From: Paraconiothyrium sp. Pb-2020
Taxonomy: Eukaryota > Ascomycota > Dothideomycetes > Pleosporales > Didymosphaeriaceae
Direction of reading: 5' to 3'
Assembly (NCBI GenBank): GCA_022419385.1
Contig: JAJUBI010000008.1
Coordinates: forward strand, 1,984,001 to 2,048,000
Length of the DNA: 64,000 nt
Shown here: piece after piece, positions 33,983-45,570 of the stretch
How the letters are laid out: each line of letters starts with the position of its first letter
Position numbering within the stretch: the stretch's first letter is position 1
Notes under the pieces: generated by a model
What the model was told of the DNA's origin: nothing
The model's database searches: none
Seen by the model: only the letters and a program-made list of their open reading frames with translations
Program-made: the position numbers and the translations under genes

Positions 33983-35284
33983 TTACTCTTTCGGCTCTTC
34001 CACGACCAATGCAATCAATGCGGCAATATCATCTGGCTTTCCACCGTGCCACGCCTCGCCTGGAAAATGTTTCTGCACCTCCTTCGCAAAGGGCCCATCT
34101 CGTCGTTGATTCAAGCCAGTCTCCTTTGCTTCTTTCGCAATAGCAATGGCTAATCTCGCTTGCAATGAAGTGGGATCTGCTTTTCCGTTACCGGCCTGCA
34201 CCAAGCTCCGCAGCTCGCTTCCAACTTCAATGACGCCGTCGTTCTCCACCCACGCCCCAATATCCACCATGTTGCGGCTCACTATGCCAAGCACATCCTG
34301 GGGGCTAAGGTTATCCCAGACCCCATCCGTGGCGAACACTAGCAGATCTCCGTGGCGCACACGGTGGTTCGTTACACTCGCCACCTTGGGAAGGTCTGAC
34401 AGCGTGCTAGGCCCGCCAAACACAGCCATCTGTACGAGCATGCGCTGCGGAGTCTTGGACAGCTGATACGGCGTGTTGAAGCCGTGCGTCTGAGGTTCCG
34501 TAAAGTGTCGTACGGCATTCAAGCCCAAGTGCATGAAGCCAGAATCTCCAAGATTGGCCACTTCCACATGGCCGTCTGGCTCTGCGACAGCCAGACATGC
34601 GGTGCTCCCACCACCGACGATGCTTTCGTCGTCTATGACGTTTTCGTAGCCAACCTGGAGCAGGCTCTGCGGGTGTAGGGTGGAAGAGGGGTTGGACTTG
34701 GGTGCCCACATGCGCGCTGCGCATGCCATGTACTCGCACAGGCCGTGGGAAAAGTCGGCAGGGTCGATGCCCGACTCGACCCAGCCGCCCACCCCGTCTG
34801 CTACACCAAATGTGGTGCTCCTTGTGGTTCCGACCTGGCTGTAGAAGAAGGCATCCTGGCCACTTTTTGCGCGCGTGCGCTTTGCTTTTGCGCTCTTGCA
34901 CTTCCTGAGATCTGTCACCTCGCTCTTGCTAGGGTCATAGATCTCGTTCGTATAGATGTTCCTGGCGGCGTTGAATCTGTCTTGTTTGGCGGAGTACGAT
35001 GAGGCAACGTGGTATGTGAACTGTGGCGTGTTTTGCCAGTTATGCGACGAGGAGTGAAAAGACCGCAAGCCAATATCGGCAGGCGACGAGTCGCGGTTCA
35101 ATGGACATGTTTGCGGTGCATAGAGTGAGGATGCGCGAGTCGTATGCGATGAATAGCTTCGTTGGGCGTGGACCGATGCCAGTAGTGATGAAGTCGAGAT
35201 GCAAAAGAGGACGAAACGCGCTGAGGCGGCTTGACGCGAGGCGCGCAATGGAAGACCCGCAGCACCGGTTATGGCAGATGACAT
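33983..35284 (-). CDS. PTC7: PP2C-type protein phosphatase, PTC7-like, probably mitochondrial
   Basis: A single exon encodes 433 residues. The N-terminus is rich in Ser, Ala and Arg with almost no acidic residues, as in mitochondrial targeting sequences. The phosphatase core starts near residue 140 (GQDAFFYSQVG). Metal-binding motifs are visible: FGVADGVGGW, VEVANLGDSGFMHL, LLVFATDGVWDNLS and KPDDIAALI. These match the PTC7/PPTC7 branch, which dephosphorylates mitochondrial matrix proteins and in yeast activates coenzyme Q biosynthesis. It is divergent from PRP4 across a 461 bp shared promoter region. The C-terminus ends cleanly at VVEEPKE. Confidence 0.9.
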   Translation of the reverse strand: MSSAITGAAGLPLRASRQAASARFVLFCISTSSLLASVHAQRSYSSHTTRASSLYAPQTCPLNRDSSPADIGLRSFHSSSHNWQNTPQFTYHVASSYSAKQDRFNAARNIYTNEIYDPSKSEVTDLRKCKSAKAKRTRAKSGQDAFFYSQVGTTRSTTFGVADGVGGWVESGIDPADFSHGLCEYMACAARMWAPKSNPSSTLHPQSLLQVGYENVIDDESIVGGGSTACLAVAEPDGHVEVANLGDSGFMHLGLNAVRHFTEPQTHGFNTPYQLSKTPQRMLVQMAVFGGPSTLSDLPKVASVTNHRVRHGDLLVFATDGVWDNLSPQDVLGIVSRNMVDIGAWVENDGVIEVGSELRSLVQAGNGKADPTSLQARLAIAIAKEAKETGLNQRRDGPFAKEVQKHFPGEAWHGGKPDDIAALIALVVEEPKE

Positions 35285-35745
35285 GGCCGCAGCCCAGGCC
35301 TAGAAACGGACGGTCAGTATGCGGTTGCAGTGCAAGTAGGATGGGCCGGTAGGGGCGGGCATCGCAATGTACCTTTGCGGAGAGTGAAAGGGACTACTTT
35401 TTCGCAGGGGGTTGAGCACTGGCGTCATGCGGCTAGCTACGGTAACCGTTGTGTGGGTAGACTTACAATTGCCATGAAGATATCCAGCATTATTTGGGCA
35501 ACTGCTGGCCACACACAGAGAGATTGCTAGACGAAGCGGCGTGGCCTCACAGCGCACGTCAGCTTAGCTACCTGGCCCTTCTCGCTTTCTGAACCTTGCA
35601 GGTACATATCGCACATCGCATGTTTCACGCAGCCCTATCGGGAAAACACCGGCCCGCTAGGAACTTTTGGCAAGTGCATTGCAGCTCTAACCCCACGACG
35701 TGACCTCCACAATCAACTCTCCACTCACCGGAGAGCTCAGTCAAG
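35285..35745. promoter_or_regulatory. Shared promoter region between PTC7-like and PRP4 genes
   Basis: The two genes point away from each other across 461 bp, so both promoters must lie here. No clear TATA box is visible, which is usual for housekeeping genes. Confidence 0.4.
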
Positions 35746-37422
35746 ATGAGCATGCACCCGTCGCGGCAGGCGTATGTGGAGGAGGACGAGGTAAGCAGTG
35801 CATTCTTTCAAACAAACCCTCGCATGCGCCAGGCGGCAGTCGCGCACGCAAGAGCTTCTCCCTCCATATCAAATGCGGATGGCAAGACTAAAGCTGACAG
35901 ATGGGGGATGATACAGCATGAGCCCATGGAGGGCATCGATCTGGCCAATGTGCCTATCGATCGCAACCATTTTATGCCATCGGACGCAATTGGAGGCGGG
36001 AACGAGCGAGCATCCGACATACTGGGCCAGTTTGAGCGCAAGAAGCGAGCGCAGCAGATCCTGGTTCCTACGGCCGATCGCGACATCAAGTTGAAACTCC
36101 GCTCACTGGGTGAGCCCATCACACTTTTCGGTGAAGGGTCGTCAGAGCGACGCGACCGATTACGAGCCACTTTATTCGAGCAACAGGAAGCAGGAGGTGA
36201 AGATGTGGATATCCAAATGCAGGAGGCGGATGAAGCGCCGGGCGAAGGTGACGAGGAGTTTTACACACAAGGCACTGCATTGCTTCTAGACGTACGGCGG
36301 GACATGGCCAAGTACTCTCTGCCGCGGGCAAAGGAGCGAGTTGCTTTCCAGCGGCGCGAGTCAACTATACCGCTCAAGACACATATCGATTTCCGCAACA
36401 AGATCAAAGACCGGTTGAAGGGCTTCGAGCTGTACGGATCGCAGACATCGGACCGACCTGTCAGTATTGTGCGCTTCTCGCCCAATGGCCAGTACGTCGC
36501 GTATGGAAACTGGGGAGGGCAGGTTCGGCTGCTCGAGGTGCCCAGTCTGGAGCAGAAGAAGGCGTACCGAGGCGGTCATACCGAGCGAGCTACAGGAATC
36601 GACTGGGTTCCAGGTGCCACCTTGCCCAGCTCAACTGTTTCCTCATCAAGCGCCAACTTTGCGTCCGGTGGAGCAGGCGGAAAGGTGCAACTCTGGTCAC
36701 TAGACGACGATAAGCCATTGCGAACTCTGGAAGGCCACACGGACCGAGTGTGTCGAGTGGCATTTCACCCATCAGGACGCTATCTTGCATCGGCCTCCGA
36801 CGACACGACATGGCGTCTCTGGGATGTGAACACCGGTCAGGAAGTAGTCATTCAGGAAGGCCACTCTAAGGAAGTCTACACCGTCAGCTTTAACCAGGAC
36901 GGATCACTGGTGGCTAGTGGTGGTTTAGACAGTATAGGACGAGTGTGGGATGTGCGAAGTGGGCGCGTTATCTTCTTGATGGAAAGTCACATCAAGCCCA
37001 TCTACGGTCTCGACTGGAGCACAGACGGTCATCGACTCCTTTCTGGTTCTGGAGATGGATTTATGAGGTGTTGGGATGTGCGAGCTATGCGAGAAACCAA
37101 TGCTATCGCCGCGAATACCGGCGGCGTAACCGATTTGAGATGGTATAAAGGTACCGATGGTCCTTTAGACGGTGTGCCGCTGCAAGAGAATGGCGACGGA
37201 GAGTTGGTACCGAAAAAGGCTTCAACTTTTGTCATTTCCTCTGGGTTTGACAAGAACATTCAAGTCTTCTCTGCGGACGACTGGGCGCATTGCAAGACGC
37301 TGCAAGGCCATTCGCAGGCAGTGTTCAGCGCCGACGTCACCAGCAATGCCGACTGGATCGTCAGTGGAGGCAAGGACCGCACAGTGAAGTTATGGGCGAG
37401 GGACGACAACGAAGGAATATGA
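35746..37422 (+). CDS. PRP4: U4/U6 snRNP protein PRP4 (WD40)
   Basis: PRP4 is a core part of the U4/U6 di-snRNP and U4/U6.U5 tri-snRNP needed for spliceosome assembly. The protein has an SFM/PRP4-like helical motif (KLKLRSLGEPITLFGE and RRDRLR) and about seven WD40 repeats with typical ends (LWSLDD, RLWDVN, RVWDVR, RCWDVR, KLWARD). A likely intron at 35791-35916 (GTAAGC...ATACAG, 126 bp) is a multiple of three and has no stop, so the unspliced frame stays open. Splicing gives 516 residues and joins EEDE to HEPMEGIDLANVPID, as expected of the family. Retention would add 42 residues of low complexity. Confidence 0.93.
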   Translation: MSMHPSRQAYVEEDEVSSAFFQTNPRMRQAAVAHARASPSISNADGKTKADRWGMIQHEPMEGIDLANVPIDRNHFMPSDAIGGGNERASDILGQFERKKRAQQILVPTADRDIKLKLRSLGEPITLFGEGSSERRDRLRATLFEQQEAGGEDVDIQMQEADEAPGEGDEEFYTQGTALLLDVRRDMAKYSLPRAKERVAFQRRESTIPLKTHIDFRNKIKDRLKGFELYGSQTSDRPVSIVRFSPNGQYVAYGNWGGQVRLLEVPSLEQKKAYRGGHTERATGIDWVPGATLPSSTVSSSSANFASGGAGGKVQLWSLDDDKPLRTLEGHTDRVCRVAFHPSGRYLASASDDTTWRLWDVNTGQEVVIQEGHSKEVYTVSFNQDGSLVASGGLDSIGRVWDVRSGRVIFLMESHIKPIYGLDWSTDGHRLLSGSGDGFMRCWDVRAMRETNAIAANTGGVTDLRWYKGTDGPLDGVPLQENGDGELVPKKASTFVISSGFDKNIQVFSADDWAHCKTLQGHSQAVFSADVTSNADWIVSGGKDRTVKLWARDDNEGI

Positions 37423-40400
37423 GTATATACCCCAGGCGATTTCTAACAAAGTTCAGAAGCTGAAAGGGAAATGGCACGTCGATTGTCTCTATGCAAAATT
37501 CGAGAGAGGAAAGGAAAAGGTATCGCGCGTCCTATGAGGGCATAAAGAGCTAGTCCTCTCTACGATCTCTTCACAGGACTGTCCACACCAGCGTCGGGCA
37601 CAACCTGGGGAGCTCCACGTCGTGAGAACGAGGCGCCCGCATCTTTCTGCATCGATACTATACCACAATCCGGATTCTCACATTACAATCTTACAATTGT
37701 CTTCGCAGCACATCTCTCACATCCATCTATAATGTCTCTTCCAATTCGTCACTAATAATCATGCAACTGCCGGACATGTACCAGAGGATACCGCTTCGTT
37801 ACTGGGGGGATTGCAGAGGCCCGTCAACTGTTAGGCGCCAGCGTTATCTCTCGTCTCATCAATGTCCAGATCTTCAACCGGCAGATCTTATTACAAACGT
37901 CTTCACATGGCATGTTTTACGTCTTTCTTCGATCCGCGTCTAGCGCCACTGATGGTATCGGAGATAGGTAGCCAGCATGAGACAACGTGCCAGAGCATAC
38001 CGCCTCGGGAGCTGGAGGCCGTCCACTGCCATGCGGCTACGTGCGCGCGGGCAGGTAACGGCTTCCAAAAGGGGGCCGGCATACCACGAGGTAACCCCAC
38101 CACCTGGTCGCACGAGACAATGTACGCTGCTACCCTTCCGTCGGTCCCGTAGTAAATGCAAGTCGTCCAATGCATACCGTTGTCTCAAACACACCGCAAG
38201 GGATATGGTGCCTTACAGACTATTCTCTATTACAATTATCACATGTCTAAGACCCTACCTGAACATACCAACGACAGTTGACAATTGCTCACCGCACAAT
38301 GGATCAGCGAAATCCAGCGATGTTTTGTCGGATGTTGACTCGTTGCTTGGACCATCAACAACAGTCCAAGCTCTAGCGTCCGGTGGAAGAATCAATTGGA
38401 TCGCTCACCGCACATCCGTTCTGAAACCTGGGATCCACCAGCTTATGCAAATAGAAGGCAGGGACCGGCAGGCTACGGACGGGCGCTTACCGTCATTGCT
38501 CCAAGTTTAGGCCGTGGACAATTTCCTAAGCAGTGTTGAGAGTGTGGAGGTGACTCACATCGTGAAGAAAACTACGTGTACAGGTCTGCCAAGCCAAGAA
38601 ATTCTCTCTACAATTCCGTCCAACAGCATGACAGCTCGTTCAAGCAGCATTAGTGGCCGAATCCGCATGCAACCACGCGAGCTTGCAGCAAGTGGGAAGC
38701 GCGGTGCAGAAGTGCGCTGCGAAAGGATAGGACCACTAAGCGGTCCATTCACACTACAGCCTCACATTTGTGGCAGCCACACTTGTAGCGCTGAAAATGG
38801 AAACTTTGTAACTTCTCGCCTCGCACGTTGGGCCTCAATGCTCTCCGGCGCATGAAGACTGGATTATTGCTTTCGGATCGGTGAGGCGCTCGGCCAATGT
38901 CGCGTTTGTCTCGGTTCTGTTCAACAAGAAGCCATTGAACGGACTGTGTGGACTGAGGCATCCTCAGCCGTAGCCTCCGACGATGATCCTGGCATAACAT
39001 CGTCCGTACGCGTACGCGCGCAGAGAGGATCAACAAGCAACGGGCGATCTGATCCAGAGCAAGCAGCCCTTCGCACGCGGGCTCTAACAGCGGCTGTGCA
39101 TTTCCGCCGTTCTGGCACCGCCTCTTGATCTCCAAGAGCAACAATGGCGTCGCAGCCGAAGCTCGAATGACCGCATCTCTGGCGTAACGCGGTGGTAAGG
39201 ATGGATTGTCTTAGTCGCCCTACTATTCGTTACACCATTGCGGATAGCGGCTACAAACAGGTAAAGCAGAATCAATAGGCGGGGAGTAAAATCATTGGCG
39301 AGCGAAAAGCAGCCCTCTGCTTGTCAGTTTTCTGACTACAACTTGACGGCTGTCAGGCGGAGCCCGCAGCAAACGTCGCATTTGCGTTTTGCCGAAAATA
39401 CATCGAAGGGAATTAGGGGACCAGGTAGCGATGTGAGATTCAAGTTGCAATACCGTCTGGCTGGGACAAGAGTTCCGGATAGACTACAGTTGTGGGACAG
39501 AACGATTACACAGTGGCTGCAGTGTTTGCGTCGGATCATCTCAAGGCAGGCCTGCACCAGCCGCATGGAGATGGCGTTGCTTGGTACCTTACACCGGGCC
39601 CTCCTCACGAAAATAAAATTGAGTACAGAAGGGGTGAGGGGAGCAAAAGCAGGCTTCCCTGCGCATCGGCGAGGAGCGGTGAGATGACTCGTGCTCGCGG
39701 AAGTTGGCAGATGACACCAAGGAAAGCGAGGAGAGAGGGAGCACCTAGCGAGCCACACAGACAGGCTCGGCGGAAGTGGGAAGTTGGAACAGAGTCGGCT
39801 GACGTACGGAAGACGAATCCATGATGGCGATGCAGGAGGCTTCGAATGGTGTTGAGGCTGCGGGAGCATGCGGCCCGACAGCGCCCTCCTCCCTCAGCAG
39901 ACCTGGGGAGCGTCTCCTGATGGACACAACAGGACGCTTCACCATGGCAGACTGTCCAGCACGTTTACGGCGCCATGCGCGGAATGCAGCTCGCGCGCCT
40001 GGCTTCAGAGTTTTCCGTTGCTGAGGACGCCTGGGCTGGCACAGACGAATCAGGCGGCGGAACCTCGCCAGAAGGGCCGGCCCGCGCAGAGCCAGACCAG
40101 AATGGTGCTATCGATACATGGACTGGTACTGGCGGCGGGCGCGCGGGAGTCGTACCAGACTACTCAATGCCTACTCCGGTAGTGAATGGATAGCGTGTGA
40201 AGGCGATCTCTACACGGGCAGCACACGATGGTGACAGCGGGCTGCCATCAGGGCGACAAACGGCACACAATGGCGCTGACGGGCCTCGCGCGTCGATGGA
40301 GCGATTGAGCACGCGTCGGGGCAGACGGGCAGGCAAACAGGCTGGCGGACAGGTGAAGCGATGGCTGGCTGCATGGGGCCTCTCTCGCAGCGCTCTGGCC

Positions 40401-40896
40401 GCGCGCCGCCGCTGCGAGCAGCGTACAGCCAGTCAACCGTGGCGAGGGTGCTTCCGTGATGCAGGCGTACCCGACCTGGCCGGGGCGCCGAATGGCAGGT
40501 CGCGCTGGTGTTTCGCTGCATCCCACGGAAGTGAAGGCCCCTACACGCCCAGCGCTGCTAAAGGCACCCCCCGGCCGCCTAAACGCGCCGGAGCACACAC
40601 CCCACCACACCCGCCTGGATCACTTATCAGCAGGCCCAGCCCGCGCCGGCTAGCTGCTCTCGCTCCCCACCACAGACTCACCACCTCTGCCCTGCACCCG
40701 CTGCCCACGCCCGGCAGTCAGTGAGCGCAGACAGCACTCGCTTTCCACAGCACTCCTCAACCCAAGCACACGCAGCGCAATCGCCGCCTTTTGGCCGCTG
40801 TCCACCGCGTGGAGATCCCGATTGCCGGAACAGGCTGCCCACACCGCCAGTCCCGCACCCACACCGGTACTTTGCTACAAGAGTCGCTAGTCCGCC
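37423..40896. other. Gene-free stretch of 3.5 kb upstream of the bZIP gene
   Basis: No frame in this interval shows a motif, splice support or coding-like composition. The right part (39800-40890) is GC-rich and then turns into a C-rich, ACC/CCC-dominated leader before the ATG at 40897. A very long promoter or leader of the bZIP gene, an RNA gene, or undetected small genes are all possible. Confidence 0.45.
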
Positions 40897-42954
40897 ATGG
40901 ACTTCAACCCAAACCACATGGACTTCCACCGCCCCTCCAGCACACTCAGCTCCGTCGACCGGAAGCCCAGCGTCTTCTTCGACGACGGCACCATCGACGG
41001 CCAGATCCTCGACACCCCCGTCCTCATGTCGCCCACCACCAGCACCCAGGGCATCTTCTCGCCCGACACCTCCATCTGGGAGGACTTCTCGCATCAGGGT
41101 CAGTTCATCGACCGGACCGCCACGAGCTCCGTCGTCAACACCAACGCGAACAACCCCTTCTTCACCGAGCAGAGCAACAACCCCTTCTCCCGTCTGCCCC
41201 CCAACCAGGCCGCCAGCTACGGCCAGCAGACCTCGTGGCCCGTCCAGGAGCACTCCGGATCGCAGACGCCGACTGCCTCCAAGCCATTGAACCCCTTTGC
41301 CCCCTCAGAGTTTGGTGCCGCTCCACCGCCCTTCGTTGCGGAGCCTCCCCAGCAGATGACCTTCCACGGATTGCCAGTGCAGAGCAACGTCAGGCCCAGC
41401 TCCGTCTTCCCACAGGCAGGTCCCGAGCAACCGCTGTCGCCGCACACCAACTCGGAGTGGATGGCGTTCAACCAGCAAGAGATGGACGCCCGCCCAGGTC
41501 CCAAGCGTATGAGAGCCAGCTCCCCGGCCCGGTCCTTCACCCCGCAACGTGGCGGCGGCATCAGGAAGAAGAACGCTCGCTTCGACATCCCCTCGGAACG
41601 GAATCTGTTCAACATCGACCGCCTCATCCAGGACTGCACCGACGAGCAGGAGCTGAAGGAACTCAAGCAACAGAAACGACTCCTCCGGAATAGGCAGGCC
41701 GCGTACGTACCCCTTTTGGTTTTTGCGTCTGGACATCTGGTCTTGGATACCATTTGGTCTCCGTTCTCCATTATGTTATCCTCTGTCTTCATCCGCTAAC
41801 ATCATCATAGTCTTGACTCCCGGCAACGGAAAAAGAAGCACACTGAAGAGCTCGAGGAAGAGAAGAAGACTTGGTCTGACAAGATCTGCGGCCTGCAGGA
41901 CGACTTCAACAACCTCAGGGTCGAGTATGACCGCCTTCTTGCCGAGAAGGAGAACTGGCACCGCGAGCAGATGGAGATGCATCAGATCGTCAACCAGCTC
42001 CACTTCGACAAGGAAGAGCTCGTCCGCACTCACACCATTGAGACCGGCGAGCTCCGCAAGAAGGTCTCCGTGCTCACCGAGAGGCTTGAGTGTGCCACGA
42101 CCAACACCGCCTCCATGGCACCTAGCTCTGCCTTCACCGACTTCACCTCGGACATGGACAACCTTAACATGAGCAACAGCGAGTGGGACAACTACATCTT
42201 CGTCAACGACTTCGATGAGCAGACTCCGGGTCAGCAACCCCAGGAGCAGCCCCTTGCTATTGTGCCGCGCGGAAAGGACGAGGAGAAGCCGGTCGCATCC
42301 GGCCTCCTGCTTATGCTGCTCCTCTGCGGCGCTTTCGTCGCAAGCAAATCCTCCGGCTCCGCTGCACCGCCCATCCCTCGCATGCCTGATGAGGTCCGTG
42401 CCGCTTCCACCCAGGTTCTCGACAGCATCTTCAAGGATGCCGGTGTCGCACCTACCGTTACCGAGCAGGGTATTGTCGCCAACCGCGTCTCCATGGTAGA
42501 GCCCGGCCCATCCGGCATGGCTTGGGCCAAGTCTGGTGCTGACATCGATTCCCTTACCGGATCTGCTCTCGACCAGCTGCACACTCAGCTCACGACGACC
42601 AGCAAAGAGCAGGAACACGAACAGCTATTCTCCATCACACCGGCTCAGTACAACAGCATGACTTCTATGGACTTCACTCGCACCCGATACAGCGTCACAA
42701 GCGACGACTTCAGCGACCCACTCTCGCCTGGTTCGCAGCCGTCTCACCGCCGCAACCTTGCCGCTACTCTCGCTGCCATGCGTGAGCAGAGCAAGAGCGA
42801 CGGCGCCGCCGACATCTACACGCGAAGCCTGCTCTGGGACAAGATCTCCCCCGAAGTCGTCGTAGAGTTCAAGCGCATGGTCGAAGAATCCGCCGCCGCC
42901 TCCCGCCCCGGCACATCCGACGGCCAACCCTCCAAGGTTGAGAACATCGGCTGA
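40897..42954 (+). CDS. bZIP transcription factor with possible membrane anchor
   Basis: Exons 40897-41702 and 41811-42954 (108 bp intron, GTACGT...ATAG) give 649 residues. The bZIP basic region is rebuilt across the splice: KQQKRLLRNRQAALDSRQRKKKH, with the N-x7-R DNA-binding pattern (NRQAALDSR) at about residues 263-272. Leucine-zipper heptads follow to about residue 350 (LQDDFNNLRVEYDRLLAEKE). The N-terminal half is Pro/Ser/Gln/Asn-rich, as in activation domains. At about residues 430-446 GLLLMLLLCGAFVA is a short hydrophobic stretch that could anchor the protein in a membrane, as in ATF6/CREB3-type factors. The C-terminal region has a conserved-looking end (LWDKISPEVVVEFKRMVEE). I do not assign a symbol. 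Confidence 0.88.
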
Positions 42955-45570
42955 ACAACCCCAACCCACCTTCCCTATGTTACTTCATTACGACTTGCAT
43001 CATCTGCTTTCAGCATAGCGTCTTGGCTTCTTTCCGGCCCTCCATGGCCCCCATCGCCTTGGAGCGTGCCCCGTAGGGAACCACAAATCAAATCTGCATC
43101 ATGGGCCGGGGACACTGCTTTTCGCGTCGACCAGCACGCGCTCCGCTCACCTGAGCCGAGCTTACGCATTCGTCCTATCCGCGTTTTCCTTTGCGCCAGT
43201 CTATCTCGGCTGCGCTGCTTCTGAACACTTAAGGACGGCAACGTCGACTCTTCTACAATCGCATTCCTGTCTTCCAGCATGCACTGCACCTGGGCGGATT
43301 TTTTGCACATCCCGCGAGACTTCTGCAACACGTCTACGCTTTACATTACACTTCATCATTAGCTAGCGCTGCGCCAGTCACAGGACGGCAAGCGACCATT
43401 TTTATCTGCGTTTATTTATTTCATATACCTTTGTTTTTGTTGTTTAAAGACGAGCATAGCAAGCGATATTTGGCACATTTGGGACTGTTTCTGCTTCCTT
43501 CCTGTTTTTTCTTTCCTAGTATTTTTCCTTGCTTGATTTGAATTGCAATTTGTCATGCAGAGCGTAGCGAGCGTTGTCATCACCTTTGCACCCACCCACG
43601 AAATGAACTGAGACGAAGAAAGAAGATGCATGTATGCTATGCTACGACATCTAGCCAAGCTTGTATATGAGATGAGGCACGAACCGAGTTCGCGCACCCG
43701 AAAGATAACTTTGTTTCACTGCTTTTGAGCGCCGAATGTTAGGTAGTTTGAAATTTCCGACAGGGAGGAGGAACCTTGCGCATTAGTAGTAGTATTCTAT
43801 GGATTTTTGGATTGCCCTTGGCTGGTTGGCCTGGGTATCGCGCAAGAGACGACTTTCACGCTTCACGATGCACACTTCACGCTTAACGATGATGGTTTGG
43901 GATAGCGAGGGAGATGAGATGAGATACCACGAGCGTTTTGCTTTCGCTGTCTAGTTCCTCTGTTTGCGTTGCGTTGCGTTGCGTTGCGGCGCCTTGACTG
44001 GCTGGCAAGCACAGCATGTCTACTCAATCAATCAATTGCCCTCTATTCACATCGCCACGCACACCCCATCGAGTGAAGCATTCTAGACTCCACCAGCCCG
44101 CCTCCCACCCACGCCTGACGCGTCCCTCGCATACTCGCGTTGCTTCAGCGACAATTCGATACGCGCCGCGCTCCGACCGTCCCTCGGGATCGTTCTTCGG
44201 CCATACACCGCCTGCCCTTGCCATGAATCCACACAAGCCTTGCACCCTGAGACTCCACACGTCCCTTGGACAACGGCCGGCTCAGCGTCACAGTGGGCCG
44301 AGTGCTTAATCCCTCGTCTCGTTGAAGAAAGGGTCTGCGGACGAAGCGCGGAGTGCATGCTGCGACCGACCTGCATTGGCAGTACGCTTGGACGAACCTT
44401 CTGCGCGACTCCCGCGGTCGCAGCGGGTCCACAGCAGCGATGCTTCGACGCGGTCGTGCTGCAGAACGTGGGGTGAGAGGGTGAGGGGATCCTTGAGATG
44501 GGATCGTGCTCGTGGCAACAGCACTGTACGTCTCTCTTTCCGTCGACGGCTTGCCTGCCTCGGACCCGGCAGACGACATCGGAAGTCTTTCGTTCCTGAG
44601 TCTAGATCCTCCGTCTGCCATTGTGCTGTTGATCAGACGTACGATACTGCCGTCATGGCACCCACGCGCCGTGCTTCGCCCACGCACTACCTTGGTAGCC
44701 CTCGAGATCACCATCTCGTCCTTGCATCGGTCCCAATTCTCTGAAACAGGATCATCAGTGCTAGGAAATCACATTGCCATTTAGTGTTTATTGTATTTTC
44801 TGCGCAGCCGATAGGTCATAGTTTAGAAAATCACCGCAGTAGTGAAGGATCAGAGAGGGGGAGTCATGTCTCCATCCGCACCCTGACCCTTCCTTCTATC
44901 TCATCTGCTCTCCTGACCCACCATCGCTTCTGCTGGAGGTGCATCATCTGGGACTCCAGCGCGCGGGAAACTTCCACTGCCTTTCTGCCGAACATAGAAG
45001 ATGGGTGCTCATGTACAGGGTCATGAAATCAGAAAGTCGCACGGCAGAATTGGAACAGCACAGCAGCAACAGCACATCGCGGTAAAACCTCCCGTTCCCA
45101 CTCCCCACGCTGAAAAGCGAGGCATTCTGAGTTGTGCTACGATTTCGCTGCTGTACGACTTTCCGTCTTCAATACCCTGTACATCACGGAATGCGAGGCT
45201 TACTTCCCCGCAACGAGAGATAGGTGGATGAATAGATGGGCTGACATCCCCCACACAGCACGGTGTACCGGGCTTGAGACTGGGGGCTGGGTGCCGACGT
45301 GTAAGCCAGTACTGTGTAAGCCTCGGAGCAGGACAGATGATGCGATACGAGTAAGCGACTCGGCATACGAGTCGGAGAAAGGCATGTCTCAGCCACGCTG
45401 GCACGGCAGAGGGTAATCTGATCGATAGATAGACCGATAGATGAGCGAAACTCTACCAACAAACCTGGGTGAGCCGCAATGAGCGACATTCCCGGTCCGA
45501 CACCTGAACATCTGACGCCCGGAACAATGCCTTTGTTGATCGGATCGGGAAGAGCGATCGTAGTGGTCGC
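42955..45570. other. Intergenic, 2.6 kb
   Basis: This stretch holds the 3' flank of the bZIP gene and the 3' flank of the Nif1-like gene, which converge here. It has T-rich patches near 43400-43520 and a GCGTT microsatellite at 43966. Open frames around 44000-44740 show no motif, and I do not call them. Confidence 0.45.
43966..43985. repeat. Pentanucleotide microsatellite (GCGTT)4
   Basis: Four perfect GCGTT units lie in a row, followed by a partial GCG. Confidence 0.85.

Noticed and set aside
44016..44744. Several overlapping open frames on both strands
   Set aside because: None has a motif or splice support, and the overlap pattern is that of GC-rich non-coding DNA.
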